A DNA stretch of 56,724 nucleotides from Prevotella sp. Lineage in GTDB: Bacteria; Bacteroidota; Bacteroidia; Bacteroidales; Bacteroidaceae. The notes below the pieces were generated by a model that had not been told where the DNA came from, made no database searches, and saw only the letters and a list, made by a program, of their open reading frames with translations. The number at the start of each line of letters is the position of its first letter. Positions within the stretch are counted from its first letter, which is position 1. The stretch lies in assembly GCA_016290175.1 (NCBI GenBank), contig JAEETD010000012.1:1-56724 (forward strand), given 5' to 3'. Positions 35,444-44,118 of the stretch are shown here, one piece after another. Position numbers and translations under genes: made by a program.

Positions 35444-38412
35444 TGTTTTATGTCTTTGTATTTAAGTAGATAAGTATCATATTGTGTTTCAAAAGGACGG
35501 AAGGGAGCTGGAACATCCTGTGGCCGGATGAACAACCGACTGACGATGTCAGGCATGTTTTCTGCCACGATACGATAAATACGGAACTCACCGCTGACAG
35601 TACCGACGTTCTTGGAAATTACAGGAAAGGCGGTACGGGCAAATTTCGGTCCTTGTCCTGAGACAGCCGCATTTACCGTCATTACAATCCCTCGGTCCGT
35701 CTGCTCGAAATTAAGGTTTAGTGAATCACCGGCCACTAAGAGTCCGTTGCCTATGCTATCGGTGAATAGAGCCGCATCCACACCCATACGGTTACCCTCG
35801 AAATAGAGATCGTCTTTCTGCTTCGCCCAAAAACCGTAACGGTTAGCCTGATGGCGACCAGGATAGGAAGCAAAAGGCCCATAGCCCATCCATTGCACAC
35901 GGTCGATACCCTTATCAAGCAAATAGGCAATACCCAACTCCGAAAGGAATGTATCGGTGGTGTCAGGCGTAAGGGTATAGTTGACGACGGTCGCAGAGCC
36001 TTGTTGTGAGGTCTGCACCTGTGCCTTGACGTATGGATTGTCTATCGGTTGGAGGTATTTCCCGATGCGCCGATCTTTCACTTTTAGCCTTTCTGCCATT
36101 GTCGCCTTTCGGCCTACCCGCACCATCGGTTCCTCCTGTATGGGGAGTGGTCCTTCTGCCCCACCCCATAATACATCTGGCTTGTCCAGCACGAAACTCT
36201 GGTGAAGGAAAGTATATCCCTGCGCATTCTCTATATCGAACTGGAGAAGAGATAGTCCCCTCTGTTTGGGCAAGTCTAACGTATAGACGGTCGAGCTGCG
36301 AGGCTGACAATCAGGACTGAATGCTCCTCGCATCACCGTATCGCGGTCATTGGTCAATGTCCAGTGAAAAGTAACGTTCTCTTTCAGATTCAGGAAGTCG
36401 TAGCGGTTCACAATCCTGACCACACCATCAACCACTTCCAACACAAATGCACGAGCATAATTATGCTGCAGTTCGAAATAATTGGGCAATGGTGTACGAT
36501 CAGCATAAACCAGACCATCTGTACCCTTATTACCAAACATCTCGAAACCACCATCCTTCGATGTAAATACCCGTTCCTCGTAACCAAACATCTTCCCTCT
36601 TACATCCATTCCCGCTGTCGCGCCTACCCGTAGCCTTTCCATCTTACATCTAAACGCCATCCCCTGATCAGCCCACTCCCAGACACTACCGCCAGCAATA
36701 CCAGGTGTGCGCTCAATGATCTCCCACTGGCGGTCGTGATCTTCAAACGAGATACCCAGCGTATGACAATACTCCGTAAAGATCACCGGACGGTCCAAAT
36801 GCTGATAGAAGCCGCCAATCTGTCCCGTCGTGGGATAATGAGGCGCATAAATAGGAGCAGACGAGGGGAAGCCCTTGGCTTTCTCACCTTCAAAAAACTT
36901 ACGGAAATAGCTGCCCACCTGCGGAAAGCAATAAGGACGTGAGGGGTCAAGACCACCCACAAAGTTACCTACCTCTACACAAGTCTGCGGCAGAGGATTC
37001 TCATTACCCACACTCCAGACAATGACCGACGGGTGGAGCTTGTCGCGTTGCACGGTGGCCAGAGCTCTTGTCATTAGGATATTCTGATAGCTGCGATTCG
37101 ACAGATGTTTGTCACCGAAGCCGAACGGCACCTCATCCACGAGATAGAAACCTAACGAGTCTGCCAATTCATAGAAGCGCGGTTCCCGAGGATAGTGCGA
37201 CAAACGCATATAGTTGACCGAAGCCTCCTTCATCATCTTCATATCTTTCATTGTCAACGAGTCGCAGATTACCTTCACCGTCTGTGGATCGGTGCTGTGC
37301 GCATTCACGCCCCGTAGCTTCACAGGCTGTCCGTTGATCTTCAGCACATTGCCTGCAATGGTAATCTCGCGAATGCCGATCTTATGCTCAAAGGTCTGCA
37401 ACGACCTGTTTTTCTCCCATACAGTCACGCGTAACGTATATAAATAAGGTGTCTCAGCCGTCCATAGGTGCGGATGATCCACTTTCTCGCCAGTAGAGAC
37501 TACCCTACCTTCCGCATCCAACAGTTCATAGCTGACTCGGGTGTATTTCGTTGCATTGGCCACTTTGGGAGTTACGTTCACTGTTCCGTCAATATGGGTG
37601 GTCACAGTTAGGTCGCTGAGATGGGTCTTGGGGACAGCCATCAACGTCACATCGCGGAAGATTCCCATCGTAGCCCAATCATCGAAGCAGTCGAACTCGT
37701 AACCCTTGAAACGAGAATAGACACGCATCGACAACTGTTGCGGCTCACCTTTGAAGGCCTGTTTCGTAAGATAAGGCGTCAGGTCGAACAGACAGGTGTT
37801 ATAAGCCGACTCCCACGTACCGACCAACTGCTCGTTAATCCAAAGGTCGTAGCCTCGCAGCACACCGTCCAACCGGATGAAAACCTGCTGACCTTTCCAT
37901 GCTTTCGGCACCGTGAATGTTGTGTGATAGTAGCCCGTCAGCGAGTCCGGATAGTCGTATTTCGGCTGGCAGAAGCCATACGCCTCCCAGCAACCAGGCA
38001 CAGGGATCTCACCCCATGCGCCATCGTTCAACTTCAGCTGCCACATGCCGTTCAGCGATTTCATCATCGTTTTATCGGTCACAGGCCACACACCTTTGAA
38101 GGCATCCATCACGACATCAGGAATCCTATCAGCGACGATACCCGTCTCCCTCATCTTTGCAAATACCCGACGACCAAGCTCTTCTGCTCCGCGAGCATCG
38201 AAATGTATCTGATCACTTTGCAATGTGAGATCGCTGGCATCGACGACATAAAAATCCTTATCCTCACACTCCTGCTGATACAGTGCCGCCGCCACCTTGG
38301 GCGAGCCTTGTCGGCTTCCTTTGGCGAAGGTACCACTAACCACAGGCACCGCTGCTTGTACTCCCAAGACGCACAGGCAAAGCATCATAAAGCATAGCAA
38401 TCGCTGTTTCAT
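35440..38412 (-). CDS. GH2 family beta-galactosidase-like enzyme with an N-terminal acetylesterase remnant
   Basis: The 990-residue exported enzyme has the full GH2 layout: sugar-binding domain (about 118-265), Ig-like domain (about 265-350), TIM barrel (about 350-640) and C-terminal beta-sandwiches with the beta-galactosidase small-chain pattern (DRVQWMGYGPFASYPGRHQA, about 855-875). The acid/base is Glu471 in WSVGNE and the nucleophile Glu547 in FTEYCH. Between the signal peptide (cleavage near residue 21) and the GH2 part, residues about 22-88 match the C-terminal third of an SGNH/SASA acetylesterase, including its DxxH motif (Asp67, His70) and GAEELGRRVFAKM. The serine-bearing N-terminal part is missing. 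It is first in a two-gene unit with GH115. It may remove beta-galactose from rhamnogalacturonan side chains. Confidence 0.88.
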   Translation of the reverse strand: MKQRLLCFMMLCLCVLGVQAAVPVVSGTFAKGSRQGSPKVAAALYQQECEDKDFYVVDASDLTLQSDQIHFDARGAEELGRRVFAKMRETGIVADRIPDVVMDAFKGVWPVTDKTMMKSLNGMWQLKLNDGAWGEIPVPGCWEAYGFCQPKYDYPDSLTGYYHTTFTVPKAWKGQQVFIRLDGVLRGYDLWINEQLVGTWESAYNTCLFDLTPYLTKQAFKGEPQQLSMRVYSRFKGYEFDCFDDWATMGIFRDVTLMAVPKTHLSDLTVTTHIDGTVNVTPKVANATKYTRVSYELLDAEGRVVSTGEKVDHPHLWTAETPYLYTLRVTVWEKNRSLQTFEHKIGIREITIAGNVLKINGQPVKLRGVNAHSTDPQTVKVICDSLTMKDMKMMKEASVNYMRLSHYPREPRFYELADSLGFYLVDEVPFGFGDKHLSNRSYQNILMTRALATVQRDKLHPSVIVWSVGNENPLPQTCVEVGNFVGGLDPSRPYCFPQVGSYFRKFFEGEKAKGFPSSAPIYAPHYPTTGQIGGFYQHLDRPVIFTEYCHTLGISFEDHDRQWEIIERTPGIAGGSVWEWADQGMAFRCKMERLRVGATAGMDVRGKMFGYEERVFTSKDGGFEMFGNKGTDGLVYADRTPLPNYFELQHNYARAFVLEVVDGVVRIVNRYDFLNLKENVTFHWTLTNDRDTVMRGAFSPDCQPRSSTVYTLDLPKQRGLSLLQFDIENAQGYTFLHQSFVLDKPDVLWGGAEGPLPIQEEPMVRVGRKATMAERLKVKDRRIGKYLQPIDNPYVKAQVQTSQQGSATVVNYTLTPDTTDTFLSELGIAYLLDKGIDRVQWMGYGPFASYPGRHQANRYGFWAKQKDDLYFEGNRMGVDAALFTDSIGNGLLVAGDSLNLNFEQTDRGIVMTVNAAVSGQGPKFARTAFPVISKNVGTVSGEFRIYRIVAENMPDIVSRLFIRPQDVPAPFRPFETQYDTYLLKYKDIKQ

Positions 38413-38440
38413 ATATTAATCAGTAGTTTGTTTCTGGGGG

Positions 38441-38507
38441 CAAATTTAGCCGGATTTAGCGACATCCGACTGCACTTTTTGACTTTCCTACCCTATTTTA
38501 TGGCAAT
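38441..38507 (-). promoter_or_regulatory. Activator-type promoter of the GH2-GH115 unit: -7 box plus shared 37-base motif
   Basis: The -7 box TAAATTTG is at 38448-38441 on the minus strand, without a TTTG at -33. The motif spans 38507-38471, again 23 bases upstream of the -7 edge. On the transcribed strand it contains GCCATAAAATAGGG and GAAAGTCAAAAAGTGCA, with half-site cytosines 21 bases apart. Confidence 0.75.
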
Positions 38508-38520
38508 CCTGAACAGAATA

Positions 38521-38546
38521 AGGGCCGCATCTCACGATGCAGCCCT
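38521..38546 (-). terminator. Terminator hairpin of the SusC/SusD pair 3 transcript
   Basis: AGGGCCGCATC (38521-38531) pairs with GATGCAGCCCT (38536-38546) around a 4-base loop, with one mismatch that is a G-T wobble in the minus-strand RNA. The T tract is weak, so termination may be partial. Confidence 0.7.
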
Positions 38547-38612
38547 CGTTTCCTAAAGTGAAAGATCTAACTAACTAATAAATATAACTACAATACTAAC
38601 TTGTGTGTTCAA

Positions 38613-40748
38613 TTAATAGCCAGGATTCTGCCAGGCAGCTTTCTGCTCTGCACTCAGGTTGGTGCCGTCGCTGTTCTGAAGGGCATCGATGAATGCCTGA
38701 GGAATAGGACGCAGCTCATGCTTGCCGGCCTTGATGTTCTTGGCCTCAGGATTGAAGGCTTTGGCACGCTTGATGAGCAGACCGGCACGGGAGAGTTCCT
38801 CCCAACGGTTCCACTCACCGATGCACTCACGGGTACGCTCGTTGAACACGAAGTTCAGCATACGCTCGTAGTCGCCCGAAGCACCGATGGCAGCGAGGAT
38901 GGCCTCATCCTCTGCAGGCAGCTGGGAATAGCTCTGGATCTGCAGGTCGCTGGGGTCGGTGGTCTCGGCGATACCCGTTGACAGGTAATAGGTGTTCTTA
39001 TGCAGATGAGAAGCGTAGTAGGCCTCAGTCATCGTCATCGTCTTGCCTGAGGCATCCTTACAGTTGGAGTTGTTGCCGGCAATGGAGTTGTCGGTCATAC
39101 CGCCATCTGCTTTCAGGAAGGCCATCGAACCATCAGTATAGTAGCTGCGGTCCTCACCCTTCTTCCACTGGGCACGGGCGCGGAGCACATTGATGGTGCT
39201 GATAGCGTCCTGATACTTAGCCAGACGCACCTGGGCCTCAGCCTTCACGAGGTAGGTTTCACCCGTGCGGGCCATGATCACATCGCGATGGGCGTCGCCC
39301 TTCTCAGCCGTACGGCTGCCGTCAGCGGTCTTGTTGATACCACAGAACACGTTCGAGGTAGCGGTGTTGCCGCTTACGCCGTAGTTGTAGAGCACATACT
39401 GACCGTTCATGAAGAGGGGGAAGGCGTTGGGCACCCATTTGCCGGTCTCAGGATTGATGAAGGTGTGATCCTGTCCACCGCGTCCGAAAGTACCGTAAGG
39501 CTCACCGTCGAAACGGCTGTCGCTTTTCTTGTTGAGGATGAAGATACAACCCTGGTCACCGATGGTGGGCACCTGGTCGGCGGTGAAGCCGTACTTGTCC
39601 ATCACAGCCTGCTGTGACATCTGCTGGTTGTTCAAGCCATAGACGGTCTTGAAGGTCTTCCACATACGGGCGTCGTTCACATTGTCATAAGTAGAATAGG
39701 TATACTCTGTGGGACGGCAACGCTGGAAGTCCATCTCACCGATATAGGCACCGCGCTTGATCCAACCGCCGGAGAAGTTGGAGAACTGGGGCGAGAAGTA
39801 GTTGTAGGTACGGTTTCCGAAACGGCCCTGTGTGGAGCTGTCGCCATTGTGCTCAGCAGCCATCAGGATCTCGGAGAGACCCTCGTTGGGGCAGTTGATG
39901 CCGGTCCAGTTGGCATAGAGGTCGCTGTAGTTGGCAGCCAGAGGACAAGCGGCAATCACCTCGTCGCAGAGGGCGATGACGCGATTCAGGTCGGTGGTCT
40001 TGTCATACTTACTGTTCCAGTCGCTGTTACGCTCCGACTGGCGGAACAACAGGGCCTTTGCCAGGAAATGGGCAGCGGTATACTTGGTCCATGTGCCGTT
40101 GCCGCGCCACTTATCCTTAGGCAACATCTCGTATGCCTTCTCAAAGTCGCTGATCACCTGATTCAGGGTCTCTTCGGCAGTAGAACGGGTATAGTCCTTC
40201 TTCACCTCACCATTGGCGGGTTCGGTCTGGATGACCACGCCACCATACTGGGCAAAGAGACGATAGTAGTTGTAGCCACGAAGGAAATAAGCCTCACCCA
40301 TAGCCTTGTTACGGCTGTTCTCGTCGCTCACCTTCTCGGCCTTCGAGATGACGAGGTTGGCGGTAGAGATTCCATAGTACATCTGGTTCCACAATGCCGA
40401 TACAGCGGGACAGTTGTTGTTAGGAGCACCCAGGGCCTTCGTAAAGTCGAGGGCATTGAGGTTATTGTCATACGTATTCCAGATATCGGAGGTGTTATCG
40501 GCACCCGTCGTGAACTCATCACATCCGTAGAGTGTGATACCGTAGGCCCACTCATATCCGAAGTGCCAGCGGATATTGGCGTAGAGTCCGGCTGCCATCT
40601 TCAGGGCACCTTCCTCGGTCTCAAGCAGTGCGTCAGTATAAAGGTGTCCTGCATCCTCCTTCAGGAAGTCCTCGCTACAGGAAGTGGTACCCAGAAGAGC
40701 CAGCATCGACAATGCACCGCAAACTATTTTATTGCTGATATATTTCAT
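38613..40748 (-). CDS. SusD/RagB-family lipoprotein (pair 3)
   Basis: This 711-residue lipoprotein (lipobox TTSC, Cys24) opens with the classical SusD start CSEDFLKEDAGHLYTDALLE. The helical core AMGEAYFLRGYNYYRLFAQYGGV (about 160-182) and the C-terminal hallmark FNERTRECIGEWNRWEELSR (about 640-660) are intact, and it ends SAEQKAAWQNPGY. It is longer than typical SusD (500-600 residues) because of loops in the middle. It follows its SusC by 44 bases, most of which is an octamer array. By position and the shared promoter motif it is the candidate binding protein for rhamnogalacturonan oligosaccharides made by the PL11 lyases; ligand binding has to be inferred. Confidence 0.94.
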   Translation of the reverse strand: MKYISNKIVCGALSMLALLGTTSCSEDFLKEDAGHLYTDALLETEEGALKMAAGLYANIRWHFGYEWAYGITLYGCDEFTTGADNTSDIWNTYDNNLNALDFTKALGAPNNNCPAVSALWNQMYYGISTANLVISKAEKVSDENSRNKAMGEAYFLRGYNYYRLFAQYGGVVIQTEPANGEVKKDYTRSTAEETLNQVISDFEKAYEMLPKDKWRGNGTWTKYTAAHFLAKALLFRQSERNSDWNSKYDKTTDLNRVIALCDEVIAACPLAANYSDLYANWTGINCPNEGLSEILMAAEHNGDSSTQGRFGNRTYNYFSPQFSNFSGGWIKRGAYIGEMDFQRCRPTEYTYSTYDNVNDARMWKTFKTVYGLNNQQMSQQAVMDKYGFTADQVPTIGDQGCIFILNKKSDSRFDGEPYGTFGRGGQDHTFINPETGKWVPNAFPLFMNGQYVLYNYGVSGNTATSNVFCGINKTADGSRTAEKGDAHRDVIMARTGETYLVKAEAQVRLAKYQDAISTINVLRARAQWKKGEDRSYYTDGSMAFLKADGGMTDNSIAGNNSNCKDASGKTMTMTEAYYASHLHKNTYYLSTGIAETTDPSDLQIQSYSQLPAEDEAILAAIGASGDYERMLNFVFNERTRECIGEWNRWEELSRAGLLIKRAKAFNPEAKNIKAGKHELRPIPQAFIDALQNSDGTNLSAEQKAAWQNPGY

Positions 40749-40759
40749 AATAGTCTTTT

Positions 40760-40791
40760 TTACTTTGTTACCTTTTTACTTTTTTACCTTT
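40760..40791. repeat. Four octamer units between SusC and SusD of pair 3
   Basis: Units TTACTTTG, TTACCTTT, TTACTTTT and TTACCTTT follow directly and fill most of the 44-base gap. Read as RNA on the minus strand this is an A-rich leader for the SusD gene. Confidence 0.8.
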
Positions 40792-40792
40792 C

Positions 40793-43700
40793 TTAGAAGT
40801 CAACAGAGAGACCTACGGTGAAGCCACGATTATAATAGGTGGCTCCCGTGTCGAGATCCATGAAGTCGACTGAGGAATAGAGCATACCGAGGTTCTTGCC
40901 CTGCACATAGAGCTTGGCACCCTCGATGCCGAGTGAACGGCAGATGCTCTTGTCGAAGTTATAGCCCAGAGAGAGGTTGCGGATCTTGATGAACGAAGCA
41001 TCCTTGAAGCCCAGCAGGGCAGCCTTCTTGTCACCGCCACCGGTGCTGTAGATAGGTTTCTGCCACTCAGCACCTGTATTGTCCGGACGCCAGTAGTCGA
41101 TCTCGCGCTGCTGGTACATACCCAGCTGACCTTCGCCACCGGTGCTGATCATATACTTGAAACGACCCTGCAACTCAAGGTTCAGCTCGAAGCCCTTCCA
41201 AGAGAGCGTGTTGGTCCAGCCTGCAGTCAGACGGGGATTACAGTTACCAAGGATCACACGGTCCTCATCGTTGATCTTATAGTCGCCATTCTGGTCAACC
41301 GGACGGACCATACCTGCCGTGAAGGCCTCACCGTTCTCATTGAACTTAGCCATCTCGGCAGCATCGCTCTCCTGCCAGAGACCGGCGTTCTCATAGCCGT
41401 AGTACACATGGATCGACTCACCGATGAACCATACGTTGTTGATATCGTCCTCCTTACCGTTGGCAAGTTCCTCGATCTTATCCTTCTGGAAGGCGAAGTT
41501 CAGGTTCGACTGCCACATGAAGTCCTTTGTCAGCACGGGGATGGTGTTCAGCGTCACCTCAATACCCTTGTTGCTGGTCTTACCGATATTATCCATCATG
41601 GCGGGATAGCCCGAGAGTGAAGGCACGGTCATCAGCATCAGCAGGTCGTTGGTCTTCGACGTATAGAAGTCGATGGTACCGCCGATACGACCCTTCAGGA
41701 AACTGAAGTCGACACCGAAGTTCCACTGGGTGGTCTTCTCCCATCCGAGATTCTTGTTAGGCATCTGGTTCTGGCTGTTGGAATAGTAAGGCTCATTGGT
41801 CACGAGGATCTGTGAGTTACCCGTGCTGAACGGCATCCAGTAGGAACTGATGACACCAAGCGTACCATAAGGGCTGACGGCCGAGTTACCGGTAACACCG
41901 ACACCCACACGCAGTTTCAACTGATCGAGCCAGCTGACATCCTTCAGGAAGTCCTCCTGCTCCATGCGCCAACCCAGGGCCATTGAGGGGAAGAAGTCCC
42001 ACTTGTTACCCTCTGCCAGCACAGAAGAACCGTCCCAGCGGGCAGAAGCGGTGAGCAGATAACGGTCGCGGAAAGCGTAGTTCACACGGGCCATATAGCT
42101 GCTGAGTGCATATTCGGTGAGACCAGTGCCCATCGAAGCCTTGTTGGCCGACTCAGTGATATCGATAGCACCCATGTTGTTCCACAGGAATGAGGCCAGA
42201 GGCATACGCTCAGCGTGCATATTGCTGTTTTCGGTATTGCTCTTAGAAGCCGACTGCAACAGGGTGATGCCGAGACTGTGCTCACCGAAGATCTTGTTAT
42301 AGAGGATCATATTGTCGAGTGTCCAGGCGAAATCACGACGGTCGTTGCGGGTAGCATAGTTATTGCCGCCACCGCGTGCTGCCGAAGAGGCGTCGATGAA
42401 GATACCCTGACGGTAGAAGCGGAAGTCGGGACCGAACTGCACTTTGTACTGCAGACCCTGCAGCGGCTCGAAGATCTTACCGAAGTCGATCTGACCATAG
42501 AAGCTACCGAGAGCACGGAAGGTCTGACGCTGGTCGTTCGACTTGTTCCACTCGTCCATCACGGTATAGGTGTTCGACACAGGGCCACCAGGTGTCAGGA
42601 TGATGTCACCGGCCTCGTCGTAAGGCAGTGCATAGCGCAGAATCTGCTTGGCAGCACCATAGATGTCGGTAGGTCCGGAGTTGGACGACTGACCGGTACG
42701 GGAGAAACCATACTCCTGCTTGCCGTAGCTGACGTTGATAGAGCCACCGGCCTTGAACCAGGGCTTAGCCTGAATATCAGCAGCTGCAGACAGGGTGTAA
42801 CGCTCATACTGCTGACCCTTCTGCGTACCTTTATTATTAAGATAACCGAACGATACACTACCGCTCATGTTCTTCGTTCCGCCACGGGCACTCAGCGTGT
42901 GCTCATGGGTCAGACCGGTACGGGTCACGAAGTCCGTCCAGTCGGTATCCGTTACCTTTGAACCGTCCCATGTGCCACTGGCCCAGCCTTTCTCAATGTT
43001 GGCCCAGGCCACCTCGTCGCCCGAGAAATAGCTCTTGTCCTGCTCCAATGTAGGCTGGTCGCCAGGAGTATATTTGTCGGGAGCGGAGTTATAGTATGCC
43101 CAACGGCGCCAGGTGATATAGTCGCTGGCACTCATGGCCGGACTCTTGTCAACAATCTTCTCGAAGGTCATCGTACCGTTGTAGCTCAGCTGCATCTTAC
43201 CTTCCTGACCGCGCTTCGTGGTGATGAGCACGACACCGTTGGCACCGCGGCTACCGTAGATGGCGGTTGAAGAAGCATCTTTCAGAATGTCGATCGACTC
43301 GATGTCGCGGGGGTTCAGTGTCTCGATACCGCCTGCCTGAAGGGGCACACCGTCGACCACATACAGCGGAGCTGTGGAAGCGTTCAGCGAACGGGTACCA
43401 CGGATCATGATGCTACCCACCGAACCAGGACGCTCATTAGAGGTGATATCCACACCGGCAGCCTTTCCCTGCAGTGCCTCGAAGGCATTGCTCACAGGCT
43501 TCGCGTTCAATTCTTTTTCACCTACGCGCGTGAGGGCTCCGGTCACATCGCTCTTGCGCTGCACACCATAACCGACAACCACGACCTCGTCCAACAACTG
43601 ACGGTCCTCTTCGAGGGTCACGTTGATCTGACTCTTACCGTCGAGAGCCACATTCTGGGTGCGATAGCCCACATACGAGAATACGAGGGTCGCATCCTGA

Positions 43701-43918
43701 GGCGCATTGGCAAGGGTAAAGGTACCGTCGAAATCGGTCACCGTACCCGTTGACGAGCCCTTCACAATGACACTGGCTCCGATGATAGGTTCACCAGAGG
43801 CGTCAACAACCGTACCCGACACTTTTCCCTGCGCCATGACTGTTGTCGACACAAAAGCCATCAATACAAGAAAGAGAATACGGGAACTCTTCAGAATAGT
43901 TCTTCTTAGTTCTTTCAT
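40793..43918 (-). CDS. SusC/RagA-family TonB-dependent outer-membrane transporter (pair 3)
   Basis: The 1041-residue product is a canonical SusC. It has a signal peptide ending near TVMAQ (residue 30), a carboxypeptidase-regulatory-like domain (about 31-105: GKVSGTVVDASGEPIIGASV), and the segment DEVVVVGYGVQRKSD around 110-124 that carries the TonB-box-like sequence. The plug follows, with MIRGTRSLN, PLYVVDGVPLQ and IYGSRGANGVVLITTKRGQ, then the barrel, ending in TYYNRGFTVGLSVDF. It is the first gene of a two-gene unit with SusD and has an activator-type promoter carrying the 37-base motif. Among the three transporters here it is the one best linked to rhamnogalacturonan by regulation. Confidence 0.96.
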   Translation of the reverse strand: MKELRRTILKSSRILFLVLMAFVSTTVMAQGKVSGTVVDASGEPIIGASVIVKGSSTGTVTDFDGTFTLANAPQDATLVFSYVGYRTQNVALDGKSQINVTLEEDRQLLDEVVVVGYGVQRKSDVTGALTRVGEKELNAKPVSNAFEALQGKAAGVDITSNERPGSVGSIMIRGTRSLNASTAPLYVVDGVPLQAGGIETLNPRDIESIDILKDASSTAIYGSRGANGVVLITTKRGQEGKMQLSYNGTMTFEKIVDKSPAMSASDYITWRRWAYYNSAPDKYTPGDQPTLEQDKSYFSGDEVAWANIEKGWASGTWDGSKVTDTDWTDFVTRTGLTHEHTLSARGGTKNMSGSVSFGYLNNKGTQKGQQYERYTLSAAADIQAKPWFKAGGSINVSYGKQEYGFSRTGQSSNSGPTDIYGAAKQILRYALPYDEAGDIILTPGGPVSNTYTVMDEWNKSNDQRQTFRALGSFYGQIDFGKIFEPLQGLQYKVQFGPDFRFYRQGIFIDASSAARGGGNNYATRNDRRDFAWTLDNMILYNKIFGEHSLGITLLQSASKSNTENSNMHAERMPLASFLWNNMGAIDITESANKASMGTGLTEYALSSYMARVNYAFRDRYLLTASARWDGSSVLAEGNKWDFFPSMALGWRMEQEDFLKDVSWLDQLKLRVGVGVTGNSAVSPYGTLGVISSYWMPFSTGNSQILVTNEPYYSNSQNQMPNKNLGWEKTTQWNFGVDFSFLKGRIGGTIDFYTSKTNDLLMLMTVPSLSGYPAMMDNIGKTSNKGIEVTLNTIPVLTKDFMWQSNLNFAFQKDKIEELANGKEDDINNVWFIGESIHVYYGYENAGLWQESDAAEMAKFNENGEAFTAGMVRPVDQNGDYKINDEDRVILGNCNPRLTAGWTNTLSWKGFELNLELQGRFKYMISTGGEGQLGMYQQREIDYWRPDNTGAEWQKPIYSTGGGDKKAALLGFKDASFIKIRNLSLGYNFDKSICRSLGIEGAKLYVQGKNLGMLYSSVDFMDLDTGATYYNRGFTVGLSVDF

Positions 43919-43986
43919 CTGATTTTAATGTTAATTAGTAAATATTAGTTTAATAAGAAAATGTTCTTTGGTTTATGATTCGGCGG

Positions 43987-44053
43987 CAAAATTAGGAGTT
44001 ATTAACGATATAAAACTACATTTTTTGACTTTCAGCCCCTACTTTTTGGCCAT
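43987..44053 (-). promoter_or_regulatory. Activator-type promoter of SusC/SusD pair 3: -7 box plus shared 37-base motif
   Basis: The -7 box TAATTTTG is at 43994-43987 on the minus strand; no TTTG occurs at -33. The motif fills 44053-44017, 23 bases upstream of the -7 edge. On the transcribed strand it contains GGCCAAAAAGTAGG and GTCAAAAAATGTA, with half-sites 21 bases apart. The divergent PL11 operon starts on its other side. Confidence 0.75.
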
Positions 44054-44080
44054 CATGTGGAATTATTGGAGAATTATTAG

Positions 44081-44088
44081 TATATTTG
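44081..44088 (+). promoter_or_regulatory. Candidate -7 box of the plus-strand PL11/GH105/GH2 operon
   Basis: TATATTTG matches TAnnTTTG, 31 bases before the ATG at 44119. The -33 region (GTGG) is not consensus, so an activator is likely. The motif at 44017-44053 ends 27 bases upstream but is in the opposite orientation. Confidence 0.55.
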
Positions 44089-44118
44089 CAGCAGATTACA
44101 AACAAACCAACGAACACG

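Noticed and set aside
44017..44053. Assigning the 37-base motif also to the plus-strand PL11 operon
   Set aside because: Orientation is reversed and the distance to the plus-strand -7 box differs; shared control is possible but not supported by the spacing rule.
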